The notes: a model not told the origin generated them from the sequence alone. DNA of 64,000 nt from Terriglobales bacterium (GCA_035561515.1 DATMXP010000018.1:1-64000); one strand, 5' to 3'. Numbered from the stretch's first letter, positions 8,509 to 17,461 are shown. Program-made: numbers and translations.

Positions 8509-9336
8509 ATGGGGATCAGTACAGTTCATTTCGACTACCTGCGCAAACTGATGCGAACGCATACGGCCATCGTGCTTGATGAGGGGAAGGAATACATCGC
8601 CGAATCGAGGCTGGCGTCGTTGGTGTATGACGAAGGGTTTGGATCGGTAGACGACCTGTTCTTTGTACTCCGTGAAAGCAACTTCAGCAGCCTGCATCGC
8701 CGTGTAGTGAATGCGATGACGAATAACGAGACCTGGTTCTTCCGGGATGTGGTGCCGTTTGAAGCGCTTCGGAAGGCAATCATTCCAGAGTTGATGGTGA
8801 AGCGAGCGGCGGAAAGGACGTTGAGGATTTGGTCTGCGGCGTGCTCGAGTGGGCAGGAGCCGTACAGCGTGGTGATGATGCTGCGAACGGACTTCCCCGA
8901 ACTGACTGGCTGGAAGGTTCAGGTGGTGGCGACAGATGTGTCCCATGCGGTTCTGGAAAGGGCACAGCGCGGGCGGTATTCCCAACTGGAAGTGAACCGC
9001 GGACTGCCGATCCCGCTCCTGAAGCGTTACTTTCGGCAAGACGGCCTGGATTGGCTGATCGCGGATGAGATCAAGAGCCAAGTGGAATTTCGCGATTTGA
9101 ATTTGTCGGAACCGTGGGCACTCATGCCAGTGGTGGACGTCGTGCTGATCCGGAACGTGCTGATCTATTTCGACGTGCCAACGAAGCAGGACATCCTCGG
9201 GCGGGTGAGGAGGCAGATGATGCCGGATGGCTTCATGTTGATGGGCAGTGCGGAAACTACGCTGAACCTGGATAGTAGTTTCGAAAGAGTGCAGTTCGAA
9301 TCTACGGCCTATTACCGGCCGACCTCGCAAGGCTGA
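8509..9336 (+). CDS. cheR: Chemotaxis protein methyltransferase CheR
   Basis: SAM-dependent methyltransferase that methylates receptor glutamates. It has 275 residues from the ATG that directly follows cheB and is preceded by GGGAG. The N-terminal helical domain is followed by the Rossmann-like domain: 'NNETWFFRD' (family signature), 'RIWSAACSSGQEPYSV' (SAM loop), 'VQVVATDVSHAVL' and 'DVVLIRNVLIYFD'. An in-frame extension back into cheB (to 8206) is a shadow. There is no TPR extension. It sits between cheB and a CheX-like gene in a tight operon. Confidence 0.95.
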   Translation: MGISTVHFDYLRKLMRTHTAIVLDEGKEYIAESRLASLVYDEGFGSVDDLFFVLRESNFSSLHRRVVNAMTNNETWFFRDVVPFEALRKAIIPELMVKRAAERTLRIWSAACSSGQEPYSVVMMLRTDFPELTGWKVQVVATDVSHAVLERAQRGRYSQLEVNRGLPIPLLKRYFRQDGLDWLIADEIKSQVEFRDLNLSEPWALMPVVDVVLIRNVLIYFDVPTKQDILGRVRRQMMPDGFMLMGSAETTLNLDSSFERVQFESTAYYRPTSQG

Positions 9337-9339
9337 CAG

Positions 9340-9792
9340 ATGGCAATAGAGCAGAAGGACATCTCACGGATGGCGGCGGAGATCTGGACCGGCATGTTGC
9401 AGATGGAGTTGGAGGGCGCGTCCCGTCCGGCGGTCAAGACGAACGGAATTGGAGCATGTGTACACATCAGCGGCGCATGGCAGGGTGCTGTGCTGGTGCA
9501 CTGTTCGCTCGAACTAGCGCGGTTGGCAACAGCAAGGTTTCTTGCTGTTGATCCGGGGGAAATTGCCATTGAGCAGATGCGCGATGCCATGGGGGAACTG
9601 GCGAACATGAGCGCCGGAAGTGTGAAGCCACTTCTGCCAGAGCCATGCCAGCTTTCGTTGCCGTCCGTGGCTGACGGCACGGATTATCACTTGTCGGTTC
9701 CACAAGGGACACTGCTCCTGGAATCGACGTTCCAGTGCGGCGGGGAACCGTTGTCGATCACAGTTCTTCAAAGGCGAGACGGCCGAAACTGA
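9340..9792 (+). CDS. CheX/CheC-family phosphatase-like protein
   Basis: A 150-residue protein with a CheX-type fold signature: 'DAMGELANMSAGSVKPLLP' contains the E-x2-N-x3-G/K arrangement of the CheC/CheX/FliY phosphatases, which dephosphorylate CheY-P. There is one motif copy, like CheX rather than CheC. It starts three bases after cheR and so is part of the same operon. No cheY is in the window, so its substrate must be encoded elsewhere. The family call is fairly secure; phosphatase activity is inferred. Confidence 0.8.
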   Translation: MAIEQKDISRMAAEIWTGMLQMELEGASRPAVKTNGIGACVHISGAWQGAVLVHCSLELARLATARFLAVDPGEIAIEQMRDAMGELANMSAGSVKPLLPEPCQLSLPSVADGTDYHLSVPQGTLLLESTFQCGGEPLSITVLQRRDGRN

Positions 9793-9856
9793 ATCGCGAG
9801 AAAGCGACGCGAGGAACTCTGAATGCATCCAAGTCAGGGCAACTTGGAGCGTGTTG

Positions 9857-10069
9857 ATGAAACCTTTGTTTTGGGTTGGATTGGTAGTCCTTGTGCTTGG
9901 GATTGCGTCGTTCTTTTTCGCGATTCCGCGTCAGGAGCGGCACGGCATCACTGTCGGAGACGCATCGGTGGGAGTTACCACGCGCAATGACCAGAAAGTC
10001 CCGACTGCGGTCAGTATCGTGATGCTGGTGGGAGGCTTGGCGCTGATGGCGATCGGCGGCAGAAAGTAA
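9857..10069 (+). CDS. Small two-TM membrane protein (DUF3185-like)
   Basis: A 70-residue protein with two hydrophobic helices ('LFWVGLVVLVLGIASFFF' and 'AVSIVMLVGGLALMAIGG') separated by a short polar segment. The pattern resembles the DUF3185 family of small inner-membrane proteins of unknown function. I chose the ATG because TTGGAG lies about eight bases before it; GTG and TTG codons just upstream are possible alternatives. It lies 64 bp after the CheX-like gene and ends at a bidirectional hairpin. Function is unknown. Confidence 0.7.
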   Translation: MKPLFWVGLVVLVLGIASFFFAIPRQERHGITVGDASVGVTTRNDQKVPTAVSIVMLVGGLALMAIGGRK

Positions 10070-10072
10070 ACA

Positions 10073-10092
10073 GCCCACGCCGAAGCGTGGGC
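10073..10092. terminator. Shared hairpin between convergent genes
   Basis: GCCCACGC-CGAA-GCGTGGGC, a perfect 8-bp stem with a tetraloop, lies between the small membrane protein gene (plus) and ctpA (minus). The stem is strong but there is no real U-run on either side. It is probably a bidirectional transcript end. Confidence 0.6.
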
Positions 10093-10109
10093 CATTGAGA
10101 TTGTTGCGA

Positions 10110-11729
10110 TTACCGGTTGCTTGTGCCAATAGCTGCCGCGCGGGCACCATTCTTTTCGGCGATGATCCGGCGGGCATTCTCGGCCAACTGCTTGGCTTCC
10201 GGCATGAGTTCCAGTGCCTTCTGAACAAGCGGGTCGGCTTCCGCACGAATCTTGAGTCCCTCTTCCTGGCCGTAGGCGTCAACGAAAATCTCGCTCTTGA
10301 TATTCGAACGGAGCCAATCGTTGATCTCGCTGATTTCCTGTTCCGTGAAGGGAACCTTTTCTTCGGTCAGGAACTTTCGGAATTCCTGCATGACATTGTC
10401 GTCAACCACGAAGTTCTTCTGGACCTGGTGGTTGATGATGTACCGTTTCGCGAAATTGAAGAATGCGTACTTCTGGATCAAGCGATCCTGGAACGCATTC
10501 TGTTTGGGCGTGGGCACCTTTACGTCGGGCGTGATACCACCGCCACCGTAAACGGTGCGTCCGCTATCGGTGGTGCGCACCTCACGGTTCTGGTTGTTCT
10601 TGTCGTTCTCTGAACCTTCGCGGTTGTAGTAGTAGTCGTAGAGCGAGACGCCTGTGTACTCACGCTGGATCAAGCGGTTGCTGGGCGTGTAGTACTTCGC
10701 GGTAGTCAGAGCCAGACCGGTGTTCTCAGACAGCGGATACACGGTCTGAACGAGGCCCTTTCCGAATGTGGTTTCGCCGATGATGAGGCCGCGATCGTGG
10801 TCCTGAATTGCGCCGGCGACAATTTCAGCTGCCGATGCCGTGCCACGGTTTACAAGCACAACGATCGGGTAGTCGCGCCCGCCGTTTCCACGGGGTGCAC
10901 GGTAAACCTTTTCAGGTGAAGAGCGCCCGTGGTGCGAGACGATGACGGCACCCTTCTTCAGGAACTTGTCGGCAACGCCAACGCCTTCGCTGAGCAATCC
11001 GCCCGGATTCTGACGCAGATCCAGTACCAGACCTTTCAGGTCACCCATTTCGTCGAGGGCGGCCTGCACTTCGCGTTCGGTGGTTTCCTGGAAGCCGGAG
11101 ATATGGATGTAGCCGATACCGGGGCGAATCTGGAACTTCAGGTCCACGGAGTAGCGCGGAATTTCGTCGCGCGTCACAGTGAAATCAAGGGGCTTTGCGG
11201 TGCCTTCGCGCAGCACGGTGATACGGACCGTGGTGCCCTTGGGCCCTTTCAGCATTTCGGCGACATCCTGGGTGGTCAGGTTGTCGGTCGGCTTACCGTC
11301 GACGGCGATGATCACGTCGCCCGGGTGGATGCCGGCCCGGAAGGCCGGTGTCCCGGCAAAGGGAGCAATTACGATGACCTTATTGTTGCGGGGACCGACC
11401 TGCATGCCGACGCCGTAGTATTTACCGCGCTGCTCTTCGCGCAGCAACGAGTATGACTTCGGGTCAAAGAAGTTCGAGTGCGGGTCGAGAACATGCAACA
11501 TCCCGGGGATCGCCCCGTTGTAGATGGCCTTGTCGGCGCTGACGGGTTCCGCGTAGTTCTGCTCGACGAGGTCATAAACCTGAGAGAACGTACGGAGGCT
11601 GTCACGAATCTCGGTATCACCCGACGCGGCATTTGAACTGACGCGCTGCCCGAAAAGGGCGCCGAGCGCTCCGCACAAAAGGATGATAAAAGTGACAAGG
11701 AAAAGCGAGCGGCGAGAACTACGAACCAT
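10110..11729 (-). CDS. ctpA: Carboxyl-terminal processing protease (S41, CtpA/Prc family)
   Basis: A 539-residue periplasmic serine protease. The N-terminal hydrophobic segment (about 8-27) is a signal peptide or anchor. A PDZ domain follows at about 100-185 ('YYGVGMQVG', 'RAGIHPGDVIIAVDG'). The S41 core has catalytic Ser299 in 'GTASAAE' and Lys324 in 'TTFGKGLVQ', the Ser-Lys dyad. A charged C-terminal region of about 140 residues is rich in Asn, Lys and Glu. An extended -10 box lies upstream on the minus strand. It is divergent from tatA. CtpA homologues trim periplasmic proteins and murein hydrolases; the substrate here is unknown. Confidence 0.92.
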   Translation of the reverse strand: MVRSSRRSLFLVTFIILLCGALGALFGQRVSSNAASGDTEIRDSLRTFSQVYDLVEQNYAEPVSADKAIYNGAIPGMLHVLDPHSNFFDPKSYSLLREEQRGKYYGVGMQVGPRNNKVIVIAPFAGTPAFRAGIHPGDVIIAVDGKPTDNLTTQDVAEMLKGPKGTTVRITVLREGTAKPLDFTVTRDEIPRYSVDLKFQIRPGIGYIHISGFQETTEREVQAALDEMGDLKGLVLDLRQNPGGLLSEGVGVADKFLKKGAVIVSHHGRSSPEKVYRAPRGNGGRDYPIVVLVNRGTASAAEIVAGAIQDHDRGLIIGETTFGKGLVQTVYPLSENTGLALTTAKYYTPSNRLIQREYTGVSLYDYYYNREGSENDKNNQNREVRTTDSGRTVYGGGGITPDVKVPTPKQNAFQDRLIQKYAFFNFAKRYIINHQVQKNFVVDDNVMQEFRKFLTEEKVPFTEQEISEINDWLRSNIKSEIFVDAYGQEEGLKIRAEADPLVQKALELMPEAKQLAENARRIIAEKNGARAAAIGTSNR

Positions 11730-11790
11730 CGGATTTGAATCCCTCGGGTAAGACTGACTTGCGACTGCCTCACCCTGCTACCTAAGTGGC

Positions 11791-11799
11791 AGTATAGCA
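11791..11799 (-). promoter_or_regulatory. Extended -10 element upstream of ctpA
   Basis: On the minus strand the sequence reads TGC-TATACT, an extended -10 promoter element, 62 bp before the ctpA ATG. No good -35 is seen 17 bp upstream, which is acceptable for an extended -10 promoter. Confidence 0.45.
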
Positions 11800-11944
11800 T
11801 GGTATTTTCGGCACTTTTAGCCGCGAAATACCTGCTCAAGTGTCAGATGCAGGACGGGGCTGCTAAGCTTCAGACGTTTGAAAACTTAGGTGGTTAGTGC
11901 GATTGCCGTATGGCCATCACCGAATTTAAGATGGTTATCACAAT

Positions 11945-12331
11945 ATGAATCTCGGCTTTACAGAAATGGCGTTCATTTTCGTCCTGGCCCTTATCATCTT
12001 TGGGCCGAAGAAGTTGCCGGAAATCGGTCGCCAGATAGGAAAGTTCATGGCCGAGTTCAGGCGAGCCAGTAATGAGTTCAAGTGGCAACTGGAAGCCGAG
12101 ATGAGACAGATCGAGGCGGAGGCTACCCGGGAACGGCTGGCCAAAGCGGCTCCTGATACCAAGACCTCCTCGGAAGGCGAACCCCAACCCACACCCCCGA
12201 GTGAAGGTGAAATCTACCCGACGACCTTCGGCTTGGAATTCCGTCCCAAGACTTCGGGCTACGAACCGGGTTCGGAACTTGTGGACCCAGAAACTGTGAA
12301 GCCAGAGGAACTCAAGGGACCCAATGCCTAG
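11945..12331 (+). CDS. tatA: Sec-independent translocase subunit TatA/TatB
   Basis: A 128-residue membrane protein with the Tat plan: a short N-terminal helix ('FTEMAFIFVLALIIFGPKKLPEIGRQIG') with the FGPKKLPE hinge, an amphipathic helix and a charged, Pro-rich tail. Its length and the Glu near the N-terminus fit TatB or a dual TatA/B protein. It overlaps tatC by eight bases, so the pair forms a minimal Tat operon here. A TTGCCG-N17-TTAAGA pair upstream could be the promoter. TatC plus this subunit exports folded proteins such as Fe-S or cofactor enzymes. Confidence 0.9.
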   Translation: MNLGFTEMAFIFVLALIIFGPKKLPEIGRQIGKFMAEFRRASNEFKWQLEAEMRQIEAEATRERLAKAAPDTKTSSEGEPQPTPPSEGEIYPTTFGLEFRPKTSGYEPGSELVDPETVKPEELKGPNA

Positions 12332-13130
12332 CAGCGTCGAATCCGCGGCCGCCGCGGCACGGGAAGCATTCCAGGAAAAGATGTCGGCAATGAGCTTTCT
12401 CGAGCATCTCGAGGAGCTTCGTAAACGAATCATCTGGTCGATAATCGCTGTCGCGATTGCGTTCTTTGTTTGCTGGAACTTTGCCGAAAAGATCTACGGC
12501 TATATGCAGGAGCCGATCATGCAGGCGCTCCAGCGGAACCATCTCGAACAGAAGCTCGTTTATCTGAATCCGACCGAACCCTTCAATATGTACATGAAGA
12601 TCGGTCTGATTGCGGCGCTGTTCGTGGCGTCTCCGTTCGTGCTTTACCAACTGTGGGCTTTTGTAGCTCCAGGGCTTTATAAGCGCGAGAAACGCTACGT
12701 GCTTCCATTCATGGTCCTGAGTGTGGGGCTGTTCCTAGGAGGCGGGTTTTTCGGGTACAAGGTCGTTTATCCCGCGGCCCTCGACTTTCTTATCAATTAC
12801 GGAAAGCAGTTCCAGCCGATGATCACCATCGGCGAATACACCGACCTGTTTCTGACGATCATCATCGGGTTGGGCGTTGTTTTCGAGATGCCGATCCTGG
12901 TGTTTTTCCTGGCTCTCATCGGGATTGTCAGCCCCGGTTGGATGTGGCGAAACTTCCGCTATTCGATTCTGGCTATCTTCGTCGTTGCTGCCATACTGAC
13001 GCCCACGACGGACATCATGAACATGTGCGTGTTCGCAGCACCGATGATTTTGCTGTACCTGATCAGTATCGGCGTGGCATGGATGGTGCATCCGCGTCGT
13101 CGCAGAGCAAAGGCCGAGTCCGAATCCTAG
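12324..13130 (+). CDS. tatC: Twin-arginine translocase subunit TatC
   Basis: A 268-residue polytopic receptor subunit of the Tat translocase with six predicted membrane helices. The conserved cytoplasmic N-terminus 'MSFLEHLEELRKRI' binds twin-arginine signal peptides. 'PFVLYQLWAFVAPGLYKREKR' and 'FGLGVVFEMPIL'-like segments are typical. A 20-residue Ala-rich extension precedes the conserved start. It overlaps the upstream tatA-like gene by eight bases and ends before an intrinsic terminator. Confidence 0.95.
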   Translation: MPSSVESAAAAAREAFQEKMSAMSFLEHLEELRKRIIWSIIAVAIAFFVCWNFAEKIYGYMQEPIMQALQRNHLEQKLVYLNPTEPFNMYMKIGLIAALFVASPFVLYQLWAFVAPGLYKREKRYVLPFMVLSVGLFLGGGFFGYKVVYPAALDFLINYGKQFQPMITIGEYTDLFLTIIIGLGVVFEMPILVFFLALIGIVSPGWMWRNFRYSILAIFVVAAILTPTTDIMNMCVFAAPMILLYLISIGVAWMVHPRRRRAKAESES

Positions 13131-13172
13131 TCACCTTGTGCATGCCGAGAAACTCGGCGCTCATGGTGAAGA

Positions 13173-13195
13173 CCGCGCTCGAGGCGCGGCTTTTT
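13173..13195 (+). terminator. Intrinsic terminator after tatC
   Basis: CCGCGC-TCGAG-GCGCGG stem-loop followed by CTTTTTC, 43 bp after the tatC stop. A standard rho-independent terminator. Confidence 0.75.
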
Positions 13196-13228
13196 CGTTG
13201 TTCAGGTGTTTACATTTACACTTAGACC

Positions 13229-14131
13229 GTGAAGAGAACCGCACTATTACCGGTGTTCGTGCTGTTGGTGAGCGTAGTTTTGCTTGCGCAACCGGCGAAA
13301 AAGGCTGCTGCTTCTGCGCCCAAAGTGAATGCATCGCGGGCCATGCAGTTCACGCGCGAAGTAACGGCAATTGGCCCCAGACCCATCGGGAGCGCCGGTC
13401 ACAAGGCAGTCGAGGCTTACATCCGGAAGCAGTTGAAAGGCGACACCGTTGAGGAAGACGTCTTCAAGGCGAAGACTCCTGCCGGTGAGTTCGAGATGCG
13501 GAACTTCATCGCGAAGTATCCGGGAACAAGAGAAGGCATCATCGTCGTGGGTGGGCACTACGACACAAACTACGGGCTCAAGCGTTATGTCGGCGCTAAC
13601 GATGGCGGTTCGAGCACCGGCCTACTGCTGGAATTAGCGGCCCAGCTTCGCGGCAAGAAGCGCGAAGGTTACTCCGTGTGGCTGGTGTGGTTCGATGGCG
13701 AAGAGGCGGTTCGCGAATGGTCCGCAACCGACAGCGTTTATGGCAGCCGGCACCTGGCGCAGAAATGGCGGCAGTCTGGACTGCTGCCCAAGATCAAGGG
13801 TTTTCTGCTCGTCGACATGATCGGTGACGCCGACCTGAACATCGAGAAGGAACAGAATTCAACATCGTGGTTGCAGGACCTGGTGTACAGCGCGGCCAGC
13901 AAACTCGGCTACCAATCGTATTTTTATGGCAGGTCGATTGCGGTCGAAGACGATCATCTTCCGTTTGTACAGATGGGCGTACCCAGTGTTGACCTGATTG
14001 ATCTCGATTACGGGCCAAACAACAGCTACCATCACACGCCCAAGGACACCATCGACAAGGTGAGCCCCAGGAGCCTGGAGATTGTAGGCAACACCGTACT
14101 CCAGACCATTCACCTTCTCGATCAAAAGTAG
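13229..14131 (+). CDS. Secreted M28-family glutaminyl cyclase-like metalloenzyme
   Basis: A 300-residue exported protein with a signal peptide (1 to about 20, ending 'LLAQ'). The zinc-site residues of the M28 fold are visible: His in 'VVGGHYDT', Asp in 'GANDGGSS', Glu-Glu in 'FDGEEAVREWSATDSVYGSRHL', Asp in 'VDMIGD' and His in 'YHHTPKD'. The 'DGEEAxxxW' and 'DSxYGSRHLA' strings and 'EDDHLPFVQMGVP' are hallmarks of glutaminyl-peptide cyclotransferases, which form N-terminal pyroglutamate, rather than aminopeptidases. The GTG start is the first codon that keeps the signal peptide intact. Substrate specificity is inferred. Confidence 0.85.
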   Translation: MKRTALLPVFVLLVSVVLLAQPAKKAAASAPKVNASRAMQFTREVTAIGPRPIGSAGHKAVEAYIRKQLKGDTVEEDVFKAKTPAGEFEMRNFIAKYPGTREGIIVVGGHYDTNYGLKRYVGANDGGSSTGLLLELAAQLRGKKREGYSVWLVWFDGEEAVREWSATDSVYGSRHLAQKWRQSGLLPKIKGFLLVDMIGDADLNIEKEQNSTSWLQDLVYSAASKLGYQSYFYGRSIAVEDDHLPFVQMGVPSVDLIDLDYGPNNSYHHTPKDTIDKVSPRSLEIVGNTVLQTIHLLDQK

Positions 14132-14140
14132 ACCGAGCCC

Positions 14141-14968
14141 CTACGCGGCGCGCTCGTCACCCTCAACATTCCGTCTTTCTTCCCTGCGAGGATAAACAAA
14201 CACGTCATCGCCCCGCTGGACGATGTCGTAGGTGAGAATACGTTCTTCGGCAGGGCCGTTCACGACACGACCAGAGTGCACATCGAATTGCGATCCATGC
14301 CACGGACACTGGACCGTACACCCGATCAGTGCGCCGTCCGAGAGCGGGCCGCCCCTGTGTGTGCAGTGATCATGGAACGCAACAATACCTTCCGCGCAAC
14401 GTCCTACTGCAACTCTTGAGCCCTGGATTTCAGCCAGCATGATCTGTCCTTGCACCAGGTCGGAACTTTTGCAGACGGGCTGGTTCCAGTCGTTCAGTTC
14501 GACCACTCTTTGCTTCGAAGCGTTGGCATAACGATGGTCGACTGCGATCTGGTTGCGGTACACGAGCGTGGCTCCGAGCCAACCGGAGATGCCAATCAGT
14601 ACTACGCCGATCGCGGAAAGCAGCAGCGATGTCGCGTTCGGACGCACGTCAGGCGATCCGCGATATGCGGCCACGGCGACAAAGGCGATGATCACCAGCA
14701 GGTTCAGAATGGCGTGCTTGTATCCACGACGACGCCCGCTGGAATTGGGTGGGACCACTGCGAAAAGGTCGATAGCGCCCGGTACCGCCGCGAGCACGGC
14801 GCCGATTAGTCCGGCAATGACGCAATACCACGCGGCACTCCAAAGAGAAGGGAAGTCCCTCCAGACGGAGATCAGGTCAAAGACAAAGCTGGTGACCAGA
14901 AGTCCGATCGGAAATGCGACAAGCATGGGATGGAGAGGGTGCGACTTGATGCTGGCGCGAGAACGCAT
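14141..14968 (-). CDS. DUF2231 membrane domain fused to a Rieske [2Fe-2S] domain
   Basis: A 275-residue fusion. The N-terminal half has about four membrane helices typical of DUF2231 ('HPLHPMLVAFPIGLLVTSFVFD'). The C-terminal half is a Rieske domain with cluster ligands C-x-H in 'DHCTHRGGPL' and C-x2-H in 'QCPWHGSQFD'. The start at 14968 is supported by GAGGAG eight bases upstream; an upstream in-frame ATG at 15001 is less likely. A membrane-tethered electron-transfer role is likely, but partners are not evident. It is convergent with the cyclase-like gene. Confidence 0.88.
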   Translation of the reverse strand: MRSRASIKSHPLHPMLVAFPIGLLVTSFVFDLISVWRDFPSLWSAAWYCVIAGLIGAVLAAVPGAIDLFAVVPPNSSGRRRGYKHAILNLLVIIAFVAVAAYRGSPDVRPNATSLLLSAIGVVLIGISGWLGATLVYRNQIAVDHRYANASKQRVVELNDWNQPVCKSSDLVQGQIMLAEIQGSRVAVGRCAEGIVAFHDHCTHRGGPLSDGALIGCTVQCPWHGSQFDVHSGRVVNGPAEERILTYDIVQRGDDVFVYPRREERRNVEGDERAA

Positions 14969-15055
14969 GGGGAAGCTCCTCAAGGAGTGTGATTGCCGCA
15001 ACGTGGGGAGGGGATGGCTTGTTACGGCTTGGCGAAGCGGGAGTTTTCGTTTCTA

Positions 15056-16534
15056 ATGCCGTGCACCATGAAAACCAGAGTGCTTCTTGCTGTGATGCTG
15101 TTTCTGTTATGGGGTGTGTCTGCGCTCGGGCAGGATGCTTCGCAGGCAATCATCGATGGAGCTCTGAAGCCGTCTGCGATTGAGAAACAGCTGAGAACGC
15201 TGACGGACGAGATCGGTGGGCGCGTGCCGGGAACGCCGGCCATGGACAAGGCGGTGCAGTGGGGCGTAGCCGCTTTCAAAGAAGCAGGTGCTGATAGCGT
15301 AGTCGAGGAGCCGTTCACGATCCCGCAGAGTTGGTCGGAAGGCGAGACGAATTTTCAAATCGTGGCTCCGGTCCAATTCAAGGTGAAAGCCGTTTCTTTC
15401 GCGTGGTCACCGGCAATTCCGACGCCGCTGAATGCAAGAGTCGTTTTTGTGGGCAACGGCGGCGTTGAAGATTTTGCGAAAGCCGGCAGCGTTGCAGGCG
15501 CCATCGTGGTGGCGAACACCGATATGCTGAAGACGTGGGACGACTTGTTCGCCGAGTACATGAATGCGCCGGGGATCATTGATCGTGCGGTCAAGGGAAA
15601 AGCTGCGGTGGTGGCGTTTCTGGCATCGCGCGAGCACGCAGTTCTATATCGCCACTCGCATTCATTTGACGGACGTGTTGACGTGCTCCCCATATTGACC
15701 GTCGCGCGGGAAGACGGGGAGCGCATCGCGCGACTCCAGCAGTCGGGCGAAAAGCTCCAGGCAAGACTGGTGATGCCCAACAAGGTCGGTGGTCCAGCAA
15801 AAACGGCAAACGTTGTGGCGGAGATCCGTGGAAGCGAACTGCCGGACGAATACGTCATCCTTGGAGCTCATCTGGATTCATGGGACCTCGGCACAGGAGC
15901 ACTCGACGACGGCTGCAACTCCGCTCTGGTCGTGGACGCCTTGCGAGCAATCAAGCAGTCTGGCGCAAAGCCCCGGCGAACCATTCGGTTCATCCTCTTC
16001 TCCGGCGAAGAGCAGGGCATGCTGGGATCGAGAGCATATGTCGCTCAACATCGTGCCGAGTTGGACAAGATTGCCGCGGTGATAATCTTTGATTCAGGAA
16101 TCGGAAAGGTCACAGGATTCTCGCTGGGCGGGCGATCGGATGTGAAGCCGGTGGTCACCCCGATGGTCGCACCGCTGAACTCTTTGGGAGCGACAACTTT
16201 GACGGAAGATGCATCCTGGGGCACTGACAACTTCGACTTCCTGCTGGAAGGCGTACCGACGTTGGTTGCAAACCAGGAAACCGGCAATTATCTCGTCAAC
16301 TATCACGCGGTTTCAGATACATTCGACAAAGTCGATATCGATCAGCTAAAGAAGCACGCTGCAATTGCCGCATGGACGACGTTTGCCATCGCGAATGCAC
16401 CTGATCGAATTGGAGCACGACAGACGCGAGAACAGATCGGCGAATTAATGAAGCGCACAGGGCTGGAAGATCAGATGCGCGCGCTCGGAGGTTGGGACGA
16501 GTGGGAAAAGGGTTCAAGGGGACGGAATAGGTAA
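15056..16534 (+). CDS. Secreted M28 zinc carboxypeptidase/aminopeptidase with PA domain
   Basis: An exported metallopeptidase of about 492 residues resembling carboxypeptidase Q and other M28 aminopeptidases. The signal peptide ends near 'GVSALGQ'. A protease-associated domain at about 110-230 precedes the catalytic M28 domain: His-x-Asp in 'GAHLDSWDLGTGALDDG', Glu-Glu in 'FSGEEQGMLGSRAY', Asp in 'IIFDSGIG' and a terminal His in 'YHAVSDTFDKVD'. GGGAG lies 12 bases before the chosen ATG; the ATG at 15068 is equally plausible. It starts about 90 bp from the divergent Rieske gene. Confidence 0.88.
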   Translation: MPCTMKTRVLLAVMLFLLWGVSALGQDASQAIIDGALKPSAIEKQLRTLTDEIGGRVPGTPAMDKAVQWGVAAFKEAGADSVVEEPFTIPQSWSEGETNFQIVAPVQFKVKAVSFAWSPAIPTPLNARVVFVGNGGVEDFAKAGSVAGAIVVANTDMLKTWDDLFAEYMNAPGIIDRAVKGKAAVVAFLASREHAVLYRHSHSFDGRVDVLPILTVAREDGERIARLQQSGEKLQARLVMPNKVGGPAKTANVVAEIRGSELPDEYVILGAHLDSWDLGTGALDDGCNSALVVDALRAIKQSGAKPRRTIRFILFSGEEQGMLGSRAYVAQHRAELDKIAAVIIFDSGIGKVTGFSLGGRSDVKPVVTPMVAPLNSLGATTLTEDASWGTDNFDFLLEGVPTLVANQETGNYLVNYHAVSDTFDKVDIDQLKKHAAIAAWTTFAIANAPDRIGARQTREQIGELMKRTGLEDQMRALGGWDEWEKGSRGRNR

Positions 16535-16540
16535 GGACGA

Positions 16541-17458
16541 TTGGAAAATCTCTATTTCTGGATTGGCTTTAATGCATTCGTAGTCATGATGCTCGTGTTA
16601 GACCTGACGGTCTTTCATCGCAAGAGCCACACCATCAAGTTCAAGGAAGCGCTGGTTTGGAGTGCATTCTGGATAAGCCTGGCCGCGATCTTTGCAGGCA
16701 TCGTTTATTACTGGCGCGGTCGTGCTGTTTCCCTCGACTTTATTACCGGATACCTGATTGAAGAATCGCTCAGCGTCGACAATCTTTTTGTTTTCCTTCT
16801 GATTTTCAAGTATTTCAAGGTACCGAGCCAATACCAGCACAAGGTGTTGTTTTGGGGAATCATCGGTGCGCTGGTAATGCGCTTTATCTTCATCTGGGCC
16901 GGCGTTGCGCTTATTAACCGGTTTCACTGGATCATCTACATCTTTGGCGCATTCCTGGTTTACACCGGCTTCAAGCTGTTCCGGGGCACGGGCTCCGACG
17001 TGAAGCCTGAAAACAATCCTGTGCTGAAGGCGTTTCGAAAGTTCTTCCCGGTCACAAGAGACTACGAACAGGATAAATTCTTTGTTCGGCACCGAGGCAT
17101 TTACGCCACACCGCTGTTCCTGGTGCTGATTGTGATTGAGACGACCGATGTGGTCTTTGCAGCGGATTCGATTCCTGCCATCCTGGCGATTACGCGCGAC
17201 CCGTTCATCGTGTACACCTCAAACGTGTTTGCGATTCTCGGCTTGCGGTCTCTCTATTTCGCGCTTTCCGGGATGATGGATCTCTTCCATTACCTGCATT
17301 ACGGCTTGGCGGTCATCCTGAGCTTCATCGGGGTGAAGATGCTTCTGTCGAATTACGTGCACCTTCACACTGGGATTGCGTTGGGCGTGGTGGGCGGTGT
17401 TTTGGCGCTTTCGGTGGGCGCAAGCCTGATCTGGCCGAAGCGGGAGCAAGAGGCCTGA
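16541..17458 (+). CDS. TerC/Alx-family integral membrane protein
   Basis: A 305-residue polytopic protein with about eight or nine helices and the family's buried acidic residues ('VLDLTVFHRKSH', 'YLIEESLSVDNLFVFLLIF', 'VVFAADSIPAILAITRDPF'). TerC/Alx proteins export manganese or help metalate exported proteins; older members were named for tellurite resistance. The TTG start is six bases after the peptidase stop and the only start preserving the first helix. No tellurite genes lie nearby, so a metal-homeostasis role is more likely. Confidence 0.88.
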   Translation: MENLYFWIGFNAFVVMMLVLDLTVFHRKSHTIKFKEALVWSAFWISLAAIFAGIVYYWRGRAVSLDFITGYLIEESLSVDNLFVFLLIFKYFKVPSQYQHKVLFWGIIGALVMRFIFIWAGVALINRFHWIIYIFGAFLVYTGFKLFRGTGSDVKPENNPVLKAFRKFFPVTRDYEQDKFFVRHRGIYATPLFLVLIVIETTDVVFAADSIPAILAITRDPFIVYTSNVFAILGLRSLYFALSGMMDLFHYLHYGLAVILSFIGVKMLLSNYVHLHTGIALGVVGGVLALSVGASLIWPKREQEA

Positions 17459-17461
17459 CGG

